Origin: Peptoclostridium sp965368085
GTDB taxonomy: Bacteria; Bacillota; Clostridia; Peptostreptococcales; Peptostreptococcaceae
Length of the DNA stretch: 64,000 nucleotides
Reading direction: 5' to 3'
Assembly (NCBI GenBank): GCA_965368085.1
Contig: CBDULP010000001.1
Coordinates: 185,222-249,221, forward strand
Both the position numbers and the translations under genes were made by a program. Below are positions 33,507-42,537 of the stretch, piece by piece; within the stretch, counting starts at the first letter, position 1, and each line of letters opens with the position of its first letter. Under the pieces are notes generated by a model. That model saw only the letters and a program-made list of their open reading frames with translations. It made no database searches and had not been told where the DNA came from.

Positions 33507-34163
33507 TTAACAAATATTGCTTTTAACCCACTCCCGAACCTCTTTAGAGTTCATGTCCAGCGTATATATACTTTTGTAATTCTTGTTGCGTTTTAATATA
33601 TCTTCCTTTAAAAGTACTTTAATCACCGAATAAACCACTGTATCTGGAGATTTTTTATAGTTTGTATCTGCAATTATTTTATCTTTCATAAGCACGGAAA
33701 TCCCGGACTTTTTAAAAAACTTCTTGTCGTATTTCTCAAACTGGTCCAGTATAGACATTGTTATATCCTTGAATATATGTCTAGGAATTATATTGGGATA
33801 ACTGCTGTTTCCATCTTTTCTCACTGTCTCTATTCTTATATTGTCGTCCTCTATATGCCATGACGTTCTATCCACAGCTTCTTTAGAATCATTAATATCC
33901 TCTTGTTCTTCCACTTCTTCCGCACTCAATTCTGCCTTTATTATACTTCGCCAGTATTCATTAAGCTTTTGCAGTTTTTCCATGTGCTGTCTTATTTCTT
34001 CAGTTATTTTTGCGCCTTCTTTAACCCTTTCCATATCACCCTTCATGCTAAAATAGGGTATATAATTTTCCCTTATTTTAGCCTCAAAAATCTCTATTCC
34101 ATCAATCAAGAGTTCATACGATGTTTTAATGTCATCCAGCTCGCTTTTAAGCATGTCTTTCAT
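33507..34163 (-). CDS. Unknown protein linked to the BREX operon
   Basis: 218 residues, not recognised. The N-terminal third is helical, possibly coiled (about 1-85), the middle acidic (VEEQEDINDSKEAVD, about 86-100). The C-terminal half (about 105-218) looks like a globular DNA-binding or winged-helix domain (YSVIKVLLKEDILKRNKNYKSIYTLD). Strong RBS (AAGGGGG). It lies 77 bases after brxL and 63 before the GmrSD gene, so a role with the GmrSD protein or as a regulator is possible. Confidence 0.6.
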   Translation of the reverse strand: MKDMLKSELDDIKTSYELLIDGIEIFEAKIRENYIPYFSMKGDMERVKEGAKITEEIRQHMEKLQKLNEYWRSIIKAELSAEEVEEQEDINDSKEAVDRTSWHIEDDNIRIETVRKDGNSSYPNIIPRHIFKDITMSILDQFEKYDKKFFKKSGISVLMKDKIIADTNYKKSPDTVVYSVIKVLLKEDILKRNKNYKSIYTLDMNSKEVREWVKSNIC

Positions 34164-34240
34164 AGTTAATCCCCCTTTTTCAACTTATTGTAAAGCCCAA
34201 ACTCCATTTACCCCGTTTCAACACCATTTCCGCTTTTTAA

Positions 34241-36283
34241 TCACTCAACCCCGAGAGCCTTGTATACGGCATCTTCTGGACTCTGATAAAACGATATCTG
34301 AAATTTTGCAAACAGCTCCGGCGGAACGGTTCCAATGTCAACGGCAGACGACATTGGAATGAGCACTTTCTTGGCTCCTGCGTCGAAGCATACCTGAAGC
34401 ACGTTTGAAAGCTCCTCGACCTTGTTTACAGTTCCCCCTATGCTCATAGACCCCAGCACCGCCATCTGGCTTTGGACCGGCTTTGAAAGAGACCCCGAGC
34501 AAAGCCCTATGAAAACCGCAAGTGAAAGCTCTTCAGTAATTCCTATTCCGTTTATGTCCTGCACATGCATTAGGTAGTCCTTTATTTTTGTGTTTATGGT
34601 CCCGCTTATGCTTTTGCTGTTTGCCCTGAAATAGTTGAAAGCCGTTGCCACGCTCTCCTTCGCTCCCCTGTCGGAGGACAGCCCTGTCTTTTCAAGTCTT
34701 CCAGAACCGTTTACAACCTCGGTTTCAATCTTGTACACACCTATCATTCCGGAGTTTCCCCTTGCCACAGTATAGACGTGGCCGGGCTTTCCCATTCCTT
34801 CAGGGATTATATTCCCCCCGCCCTGCTCCGGAAGCGATACGAATTCCTCGCTTAAAGTCTCCCTGTCTATATAGGAAAAATGAACGTCATAAAACTCCAT
34901 ACCGCCTATCTTCTTGAGCTGCTCCTTGACTCTTCTCCTTCCTACAAGGGCGTATTTGAGCACTTCCTCTATTTCGTCCCTGCCAAATTCCCCATTTGGA
35001 TATATAAGCTTCACAAGCCCCGACACAGTCTTTCTGACCGCTATGACGTCCCTTTGGTTCAGGTTGTTCCCAAGCTTGAAATACCTGTCTATAGCATCCG
35101 AGAACGAACGCTTTCTCATCTCCCTGAAAAACTCCGCTATGTAATCAGTTATAAAGCCGTATTCATTAGTCAAAAGCTCTGGCCTCATCTTGGGAATCTC
35201 CCATCCCGGAAGATAGTAGTGCATCCTGTCAAAAAATGCCGAGTCATAAGCCATGGCGGACGGGAAGGGATCGAAAAGATGTGATGTCTTTAAAAGAACG
35301 TCCACAGACTGATTTATATTCCCCACAAAAACCATAGACGCGGAAGCCTGCTTTTCCTCCCTTCCCCTCGCAAAAGATCCCGATGCCATGAAGTCTTTCA
35401 TTATTTGGATTCCGTCCTTGTCCTTGAACGATATTCCCGCCACCTCGTCAAATGCCACAGTATCCCAAAGCCCCACAAGGCCGACTTTTTTTGTGGACAT
35501 GTTGTAGAAAAGATTTGCAACCGTGGTCTGTCCTCCTGATACTAGTATGGAATTCGGGGATATTTCCTTGTATATGTGTGATTTTCCAGTCCCGCGCGGT
35601 CCAAGTTCGCAAAGATTGTAGTTGTTCTCGACAAGAGGGACCATTCTGAGAAGCAAATGCCATTTTACGCTTTCTTCAATATGCGTCGGCTCCATGCCTA
35701 TGGACCTTATCAAAATGTCAATCCACTCATCCTTTTCAAAATTCCTTCTCCCCTCAAATATCTCGCCCATATCGAGGTTTGGCATCTGTATTGGAGTGAG
35801 CTTTGCTATTGAAAAGGGGCTCACATGGTTTATCTCTTCGTCGAAAAAATACTCCATGTTTAGTATGCACCATATCCCGCCCGAAAGGAGCTTTTCGTAC
35901 TCCTTGACATAAAAAGTGGACATTTCAACATTTTTAAGCCCGAGGTTAGAAAACTCAGCCACATAAATGTTCTTTTTCTCGTCAAGCCTTGCATTTACCT
36001 TGTCTATTACAGTGTATGACCCCGTCTCCTTTATCTTGGACTTTATCTTTTCAGCCTCGTCAGGCCTTACGAAATTGTCAGAAAGGATTTTCTTGACCCT
36101 TTCGACCCCTTCGTTTATGCTGTCCTCGTCATCCGATGCGGCATACATACCAAGCAGGTATTCAAGCACATAAACGGGGACATTCGCGCCTTCCTTTATC
36201 TTCTTTGTAAGGTCCTTCCTCACAACCCTTCCCGCAAAATGCATGTTGAGCTTTTCATTAAGGCTCAAATCCAAAGAATCCAT
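34241..36283 (-). CDS. brxL: BREX protein BrxL (Lon-like AAA+)
   Basis: 680 residues. N-terminal BrxL domain (SLNEKLNMHFAGRVVRKDLT), AAA+ module with Walker A GPRGTGKSHIYKE (about 222-234) and DEVAGISFKDKDG, then a Lon-protease-like C domain (about 560-660, IGGTVNKVEELSNVLQ and KKVLIPMSS). In known systems BrxL forms a DNA-threading hexamer pair, needed for defence but not for methylation. The ATG at 36283 has GAAGG ahead; a GTG at 36304 overlapping the pglZ stop would add 7 residues. Last core gene of the type I BREX operon. Confidence 0.94.
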   Translation of the reverse strand: MDSLDLSLNEKLNMHFAGRVVRKDLTKKIKEGANVPVYVLEYLLGMYAASDDEDSINEGVERVKKILSDNFVRPDEAEKIKSKIKETGSYTVIDKVNARLDEKKNIYVAEFSNLGLKNVEMSTFYVKEYEKLLSGGIWCILNMEYFFDEEINHVSPFSIAKLTPIQMPNLDMGEIFEGRRNFEKDEWIDILIRSIGMEPTHIEESVKWHLLLRMVPLVENNYNLCELGPRGTGKSHIYKEISPNSILVSGGQTTVANLFYNMSTKKVGLVGLWDTVAFDEVAGISFKDKDGIQIMKDFMASGSFARGREEKQASASMVFVGNINQSVDVLLKTSHLFDPFPSAMAYDSAFFDRMHYYLPGWEIPKMRPELLTNEYGFITDYIAEFFREMRKRSFSDAIDRYFKLGNNLNQRDVIAVRKTVSGLVKLIYPNGEFGRDEIEEVLKYALVGRRRVKEQLKKIGGMEFYDVHFSYIDRETLSEEFVSLPEQGGGNIIPEGMGKPGHVYTVARGNSGMIGVYKIETEVVNGSGRLEKTGLSSDRGAKESVATAFNYFRANSKSISGTINTKIKDYLMHVQDINGIGITEELSLAVFIGLCSGSLSKPVQSQMAVLGSMSIGGTVNKVEELSNVLQVCFDAGAKKVLIPMSSAVDIGTVPPELFAKFQISFYQSPEDAVYKALGVE

Positions 36284-36303
36284 CTCTTCACCTTCCCCCG
36301 TCA

Positions 36304-38865
36304 CTAAAATCCAAAGTCGTCAGCTATCACAAGATCTATGTTGAATCCAATTCTCTGGTATATTTTTTCAACCTGTTCATCCTCGTCTTCCATTACAAGA
36401 TAATATGTTTTGCCCTTGTCGTATTTCATGTCCTTGAGCGTAAACTTTTCCCTGAAGCTTCTGAGCTCTGGTTTTTCAGAGGAGCTGTCGGCTATTATTA
36501 CGTTTTCATTCGATACAACCGCTCCATCCTCATCTTCGAAATAAATCCTTAGTCTTAGCGGTATTACCTTGCCCTCGACCTTTTCAGCCTGGAAGAATTC
36601 AAGGTATGTTATCCTGTTTGTAAGCTTTCTGGTTATGTTCGTAAGCCTTACCTCGACCTTTCTCGCCGCAAACTCATTCTTCCTTGTGTTTTTGAACTTC
36701 ACAAGGGGAACTACTATCTCCTGAAGGGATATTCCATCATGGGCAAATTTCGAACTGTCTCCCCTAACCTTGAATCTGCTCATTCCTCTTGGGACTACGG
36801 CGCTTATGCCGCTTCCTGGTCCAAGTACATAGTCCATTGGTATTGCAAATGTGCTTTCCGTTTTCACATCGCCCCTAACCAGAATGAACCTTCTTCCGTC
36901 TTCAACGGAGCTTATGTCTCCTTTTGAGAGCTTGTCGCTTTCCAAAAGGGCTGTCCTTTGGCATATGAAACCGTGGTCAGATGTCACATATATGTTTGTG
37001 GCGCTCGTATTGTCCACAAGCTTTTTGACCATATGGACAAGCTCTTTTATGCTCCTGTCCACGCTTTCAAACAGGTCGGACTCGCTGGCATGGCCTGTTA
37101 AATCAATCCTGTTGTGGTATATGTAGACAAGTTTTTTGCCTCTCAGCGCATCCTTGAACTCAGTCTTTTTCATCTCAGCCAGATTTTCATACGTTATGGC
37201 CAGGCTGTCTTTTTCATAAAGCGAAAGTATCTTGCCCCTGTTTTCAGTTCCAGCGGCAGATATCCCGTCCACCGTAAAATCCACAACTCCGTTTTTGTCC
37301 GACAGCTCTATGCTCTCATTCGGCAGCAGGCTCGCCATGCCGAGCTTCGTGTACGACGGAACAGCGCCTTGCATGTACTGGATCTCGACCTGTCCTTTTC
37401 TTTGGGTGTTCAAAACGTCAACAAGCTCGTTTGCGGCCTCGAACCTCAGGGCGTCTGAAATTATCACAAAGACCCTTTCTCCCCTTGAAACGTATTTTCT
37501 CACGGCATCCCTATAAAAGTCCTTTTGCTGCATCACCCCGGCAATCCTGTACTCGCTTTTGAAATAGTCCTCCACAGCTATGGCCCATTTGTTTGAAAGC
37601 TCACTCAAATACCAGTTTACGTAGGTGTTTTCAATTTTTTCGAAAATACCTGTAAGTCCGTCGCCTTCTATGTTCCTGTATGAGGCTGTGAATTTCCTGT
37701 AGTGGTAATCAAACTGGCTGTATTCACTGGCATATCTGTCCATCATTTCGGCTGGAGATCCTGACGGTATCGCCCCTCCCAGACTCTCCTCAAGCCTTAA
37801 AAACTCTATTGCATGGAAAAGCGCGCTGTATTGATAGTCATATTCCCTGAACCAGTGGGTAGTCCTTCTTGCGTTTATTATGCCCTGGTATTTTTCAAAC
37901 TCTCCCGTTCCGTCCACAAGGTGGCTCAAAAGCCCGTCTATTATGGCCTTGTCAAAAACCCTGAAAGTGTCGCAATAGATATAGTCCTCTATATCCCACC
38001 CCACGACATATTCCTCTACCTTCAAGACTTTTTGAATCCTGTCGGCAATCCTGTCATAGTCGTCCCTGTCTAATTCACTGTTCATGAAATGGTTTACAAA
38101 AACTGCCGCCTCCGCCTTCTTCTCTTTAAGCGGAAGAATCTCCTCCCAAGTCGATGGAACCGGCTTTTTAAGCTCGGACTCTACATGCGACGCCAAAAGC
38201 ATTATCATAAGCTTTTCAACCGAATTTTCTTCGAATCTACATCCGTATTTTTCCCTTGTTAGATCCCAAACCACGTCTATATCGCCGTAATTTTCTATGT
38301 TTTCCAAATGCTTGTTGCCACCCTCGTCCTCAGCAGCCATTACAGCCTTTACAACATCTTCAAGGCTCGGATATGAAAGCTTGCACAAGGCGGCAAGCAC
38401 AGCTATGTCCACTCTGCCTTCTGTATACTCTCCTATGCCATAGCTTTCAAATTTCGCATACCTTTCCTTCCTACCGAAAAACTTGAGATATTTCTTGAAA
38501 ACATCCTTAAGCTCCGCATTCTTCACCCCCAGATTTCTCATTATCACCACAGTCTTTTCAGTCGAAAACTCGCTGCTGTATTTTTCAATGTCTAAAAGCC
38601 AGTTCTCGTTTACAGTGGGCTTTGCACAACTTGAATACACTAAATAACTTGACTCCTTGTCCTCCATCTCAAGCTGGTATTTCACCCTGAATGCATTAGA
38701 ATCCGTAAGCTTTAAAAGCTTTGCATTTCCAATATCCAAAGAATCTATCTCGTATTCAAACTCCGCATCCTCGTCATACCAAAAAACAATGTTTCTTCTC
38801 TTCCCGTCGGACGGCTCCTCCGCCAACTGCCCTTCAAGAACCCTTTTTACCTCGTCCAAATTCAT
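36304..38865 (-). CDS. pglZ: BREX-1 phosphatase-family protein PglZ
   Basis: 853 residues. The alkaline-phosphatase-superfamily core (about 450-720) shows the metal-site aspartate in VFVIISDALRFEAANEL (about 460-476) and YVTSDHGF (about 625-632). N-terminal variable domain (1-250) with helical repeats and a beta-rich C-terminal part (740-850). PglZ is the defining protein of all BREX types; it interacts with the methyltransferase, and its phosphatase or nuclease activity is still debated. It starts 12 bases after pglX stop with GGGGTGAG. Confidence 0.95.
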   Translation of the reverse strand: MNLDEVKRVLEGQLAEEPSDGKRRNIVFWYDEDAEFEYEIDSLDIGNAKLLKLTDSNAFRVKYQLEMEDKESSYLVYSSCAKPTVNENWLLDIEKYSSEFSTEKTVVIMRNLGVKNAELKDVFKKYLKFFGRKERYAKFESYGIGEYTEGRVDIAVLAALCKLSYPSLEDVVKAVMAAEDEGGNKHLENIENYGDIDVVWDLTREKYGCRFEENSVEKLMIMLLASHVESELKKPVPSTWEEILPLKEKKAEAAVFVNHFMNSELDRDDYDRIADRIQKVLKVEEYVVGWDIEDYIYCDTFRVFDKAIIDGLLSHLVDGTGEFEKYQGIINARRTTHWFREYDYQYSALFHAIEFLRLEESLGGAIPSGSPAEMMDRYASEYSQFDYHYRKFTASYRNIEGDGLTGIFEKIENTYVNWYLSELSNKWAIAVEDYFKSEYRIAGVMQQKDFYRDAVRKYVSRGERVFVIISDALRFEAANELVDVLNTQRKGQVEIQYMQGAVPSYTKLGMASLLPNESIELSDKNGVVDFTVDGISAAGTENRGKILSLYEKDSLAITYENLAEMKKTEFKDALRGKKLVYIYHNRIDLTGHASESDLFESVDRSIKELVHMVKKLVDNTSATNIYVTSDHGFICQRTALLESDKLSKGDISSVEDGRRFILVRGDVKTESTFAIPMDYVLGPGSGISAVVPRGMSRFKVRGDSSKFAHDGISLQEIVVPLVKFKNTRKNEFAARKVEVRLTNITRKLTNRITYLEFFQAEKVEGKVIPLRLRIYFEDEDGAVVSNENVIIADSSSEKPELRSFREKFTLKDMKYDKGKTYYLVMEDEDEQVEKIYQRIGFNIDLVIADDFGF

Positions 38866-38877
38866 CCGCTCACCCCA

Positions 38878-41800
38878 TTAAAGCTTTATGTTAGAAAGAA
38901 GATTCGCCTTCGCAGATTTCTTGTCCGCACTCTCAGAAAGCTCAATCTCCTGGAATTTCATGTAGTTCACCTTCACTCCGTCGTCAAGATCTATTTCTAT
39001 CTTATCGTTTGCAACATGGGCTATAACCTGATCGTAGTCCATGCACTCCTTCTGCTGCTTCCTTACCCTTTCAAGCTCTTTCGACGCAATATTCTTCTCC
39101 CTCTGAGGAGCATCGCTCTCTACTATAAACTCAATATTTTTCATCTTGGACTCGTACTTCTTCTGGAGCGCGTGCAAATAATCCGTCCTAACCCTTGCAA
39201 CAGTCGAAGAGTCGTATCTGTGCATGTATATGAGAGCCTTGAAACCGCCCTGCTTCCCGCTGTCGAACTGCCAGTATATGGGCCTTTTCTTGTAAGTCTT
39301 CACGTGATCCTTGTAAAAGTCCTTTATGAAATATCTTCTTATGGCATCCTTTGGCATTTCTTTATCTTTTATTCCAAGAGTCTGGGCTATGAATTCGAGA
39401 TTCTGAGATAGTTTATCCTCTCCAAAAGCCACCTTTACAAACTCGACAAACCTGTTTGTAATGCAGTCCTCGAAATACTCATCGTCGACTATTGGAATTA
39501 CATTGCTCCTTGCCGGAACAAAATTCGAATACCTGTCCATGTCGAAATCCCCTCCGGCATATACAAGGCCCTTTTCATCAAGCGAATACCTTCCAAACAT
39601 ACAGCCGACAGCGTATGATATGAGCGATTTGACTTCCCTTTCCCTGTCAGCCCTGCTTACGGTTATGTCCTTGTCCTCAACCTCAGGCGTAAGCTCGTCC
39701 TGAAGACCATATATGTCTATGAATACTCTGTTAAGTTCTTCTTCGTTTTCCTTGAGCTGATTAAACTGGCTGTCAGCAAACTCAGCCCAGTTGCCAAGCG
39801 AACTCTCTATCAGTCCGTCATTTGACTTGTGTCTTAGGATTGGATGTGTTTCAAAATCCCATGACGTTTCAAATGAGTCCCAGTCGAGTTTAGATAGTTC
39901 AACAGAATTCATTGATATTTTATCAATTTCTTTAAGCACAATTTTATTTGCTGGAAAAACTACAGGAATATTTGCAATATTTCCAACTTGAAAATTCAAT
40001 GTCGGATTCTGTATTTTCAAAAATTCAAAAGACAATTTTGAGCATAATAATGCGGTTAAATAAAACATATCCTTATCATTCGGAAATACAGATGAGCCTC
40101 CTATATCAAATATAAATCCTCCATCAGAATATCTGACACCCAAATATGAAGAACTTACAAATGACCATGTTATTGATTTTTTAAAATAATTTTCTCTATT
40201 AATTATCCTTCCTTTATGATTAACCTTTGACTTTGAATGATTATCTATATAATTACATACTTCTTTTCCACCATTTTCAAAATTAACAACATACTCATTA
40301 TTCCCATACCACTTTCTAAAATCCCCGCCTTTGTTATAGGGAAACCATCTATACCCTGACGAGATACTTTCCTCTTCCGATTTAATATCAAATCCAATCC
40401 TTATATTTAATATCTCAAACCATTTTCTTAAAAACAAAGCATTGTTAGTTGTTGCCATACCTTGTTTAGGTTCTGCAATTTCCCCTAATAAAATATTATT
40501 CAGAAAAATATTTATCATTTTCTCACTCGCCCAATACGCAATCGGACTCCCAGGAATCTTCGAAAAATCCATTGTCGACGTCTTAAACCTATAATCCGCA
40601 TCAAGGTTTTGTATTGCCTGCAGCGTCTTTTCCTCTTTTCCGCTTGCAGTATTCTCATCGACCACTCTTATAAACTGACCTTCATAATTTCCCAGGTTAC
40701 TGTTTCTCATTACAAATGTCGTGGACTGTACAACTTCTCCACCAATCTCTTCAAATGCCCTTGGTCCAAGGTGTATCATAGACTGTATTTCTTTTGTATT
40801 AATAAGTTTTTCCCTGAGCTTTTCATAGCTCGACAGGAACATCCATGAATGCTGGTTTATCATTGCATGGAATCCATTTTTTTTCGTATTTCTAAGACAC
40901 GATTCCATAAATACCGCAAAAAGATCGCTCTTTGAGTCCTTATAGTTCTTATCGAGGTATTTTACAAGGCTCGGATTCATACCCTTTCGTCCCATATAAG
41001 GCGGATTAGTCACAACCACGTCATACTTACTGCTCATTATCTTCGCCTGCTCAAGTATTGGAAGGAACTTTTCAAGTATGACTCCCCTGAAAAAGCTGAT
41101 CTGCCCATCCTCTATTTCCTCTATCCTTCTTTCGATAGCATCAAAATCCACAGGCTTCACATCAAGTATGGACCCGTATTCCTTGGCATCTTGAAATATG
41201 TCTATTATATATTCTATGTCCTCCCTTTTTATCTGTTTTTCAATAGCAGTGTCATTAGGGCTTACGAGATAGTCCACAACCTCTTTTGGTATTCCATTAC
41301 TCTCCTGTACAGCACATACGTTGACCTTTATGTCTTTCGCCCTGCTCTTTCTGAGTATCCTTCTGTTTTTGCTCGCCGCCCTCATCATGAGAGCGAAATA
41401 TGCAAGCTGACCGGCCCTGTCGTCTATGTCGAGCCCGTAGAGGTTCTTTTCAAGTATGAGCTTTGGAATCTCCTTTGCAGAGTATCCCGCCCTGTCGTAT
41501 ATGTCATACAGCACATCGAACGCATAGACGAGTATGTGGCCGCTTCCCATGGCAGGATCGAGAAACTTTATGTCCTCTGGGCTCAAATCCCTGTCTATCA
41601 TATCATCAAGCCTTTTTCTGACTTCCTCTTCCTGCTGAGCTTCTTCTATATAGTACTTCCACCCGCTTTTAAGCTCATCGTCCGGATGCGACTCCTGCCA
41701 AAGCCTTCCGAGAGAGTTTTCTACCATGTACTTCACTATCCACTTGGGTGTGAAAAGCTGGGTCGCAGCAGGAATATTCTCCTTTGTTATCTTCTTGTTC

Positions 41801-42522
41801 TTTTTTAGCCCCGCAAAGACCTCGTTCTTTTTTTCTGATATATAGTACTGGTAAAGCCACCCTATTATCTCGACTTGGTCCCTAAAGTCATCCTCGTCTA
41901 TCGATTCTACAAGACTTTTCACTACGCCGCCCTCTCCAAGAAGATGCTCAGGAAGGAGAACTTCTGTAAAGTCTTCTATCTCTTCGAACATTCCCGGAAG
42001 TATCTCGCTGAGCTTGTTGCACTGCTTTACAAGAAGGAACTTGAAAAGTTCCTCTGTGTCGTGGCTGTCCTGAAGTCTGTATACGACATCTATTTCTTCC
42101 CTTTTCCTTTTGTCGTCTTCGCTGTAAATGTCGATGTTTAGAGCCTCCGTCACCATGTCCGGCTCGACTTTTCCCTCTTCTTCGGAAGAAAGAACCCTTA
42201 CGCCAGTCGGAAGGTATCCGTTGATCTCCATGAACCTTATTGCTATGAATCTGTTGAACCATGTGTATGCGACTTCCTCAACAACCTGCCCAACGCCCTT
42301 TTCGCTCACCTTCTCCACAAGCTCTTTTCTCTGCCTTAGCTGGAATTTCTTGAATATCTTTGCGTTTTCCCTGCCCTTGACCTTAAAGCCTCCCTCAAAC
42401 TCCTCTATAGGCAGAATGGTTCCGTCCTTTTCTATTCCAAGCTCGTAAGCCTTTTGGGCAATGTCTTCGATCAGTTTTGTCCTTGCGCTTGTCGCAAATG
42501 CCTTTATTGCTGATTTGTTCAT
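38878..42522 (-). CDS. pglX: BREX-1 adenine-specific DNA methyltransferase PglX
   Basis: 1214 residues. SAM motif FLDPAMGSGHILVY (about 320-333) and catalytic NPPY in VVTNPPYMGRKG (about 500-512), the N6-adenine type. It marks the host at a short asymmetric site so that the BREX complex spares it. Residues about 660-880 form the target recognition domain (GMATTNNALFLRKWFE, YNKGGDFRKWYGN); this part, bases about 39,880-40,540, is visibly more AT-rich than the flanking coding sequence. No frameshift is seen; some pglX genes phase-vary by homopolymer tracts, but no long tract is present here. Confidence 0.96.
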   Translation of the reverse strand: MNKSAIKAFATSARTKLIEDIAQKAYELGIEKDGTILPIEEFEGGFKVKGRENAKIFKKFQLRQRKELVEKVSEKGVGQVVEEVAYTWFNRFIAIRFMEINGYLPTGVRVLSSEEEGKVEPDMVTEALNIDIYSEDDKRKREEIDVVYRLQDSHDTEELFKFLLVKQCNKLSEILPGMFEEIEDFTEVLLPEHLLGEGGVVKSLVESIDEDDFRDQVEIIGWLYQYYISEKKNEVFAGLKKNKKITKENIPAATQLFTPKWIVKYMVENSLGRLWQESHPDDELKSGWKYYIEEAQQEEEVRKRLDDMIDRDLSPEDIKFLDPAMGSGHILVYAFDVLYDIYDRAGYSAKEIPKLILEKNLYGLDIDDRAGQLAYFALMMRAASKNRRILRKSRAKDIKVNVCAVQESNGIPKEVVDYLVSPNDTAIEKQIKREDIEYIIDIFQDAKEYGSILDVKPVDFDAIERRIEEIEDGQISFFRGVILEKFLPILEQAKIMSSKYDVVVTNPPYMGRKGMNPSLVKYLDKNYKDSKSDLFAVFMESCLRNTKKNGFHAMINQHSWMFLSSYEKLREKLINTKEIQSMIHLGPRAFEEIGGEVVQSTTFVMRNSNLGNYEGQFIRVVDENTASGKEEKTLQAIQNLDADYRFKTSTMDFSKIPGSPIAYWASEKMINIFLNNILLGEIAEPKQGMATTNNALFLRKWFEILNIRIGFDIKSEEESISSGYRWFPYNKGGDFRKWYGNNEYVVNFENGGKEVCNYIDNHSKSKVNHKGRIINRENYFKKSITWSFVSSSYLGVRYSDGGFIFDIGGSSVFPNDKDMFYLTALLCSKLSFEFLKIQNPTLNFQVGNIANIPVVFPANKIVLKEIDKISMNSVELSKLDWDSFETSWDFETHPILRHKSNDGLIESSLGNWAEFADSQFNQLKENEEELNRVFIDIYGLQDELTPEVEDKDITVSRADREREVKSLISYAVGCMFGRYSLDEKGLVYAGGDFDMDRYSNFVPARSNVIPIVDDEYFEDCITNRFVEFVKVAFGEDKLSQNLEFIAQTLGIKDKEMPKDAIRRYFIKDFYKDHVKTYKKRPIYWQFDSGKQGGFKALIYMHRYDSSTVARVRTDYLHALQKKYESKMKNIEFIVESDAPQREKNIASKELERVRKQQKECMDYDQVIAHVANDKIEIDLDDGVKVNYMKFQEIELSESADKKSAKANLLSNIKL

Positions 42523-42537
42523 CTGTATGTCCCCCTG

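Noticed and set aside
38878..42522. Phase-variable pglX
   Set aside because: No homopolymer or short tandem repeat long enough for slippage was seen in the coding sequence.
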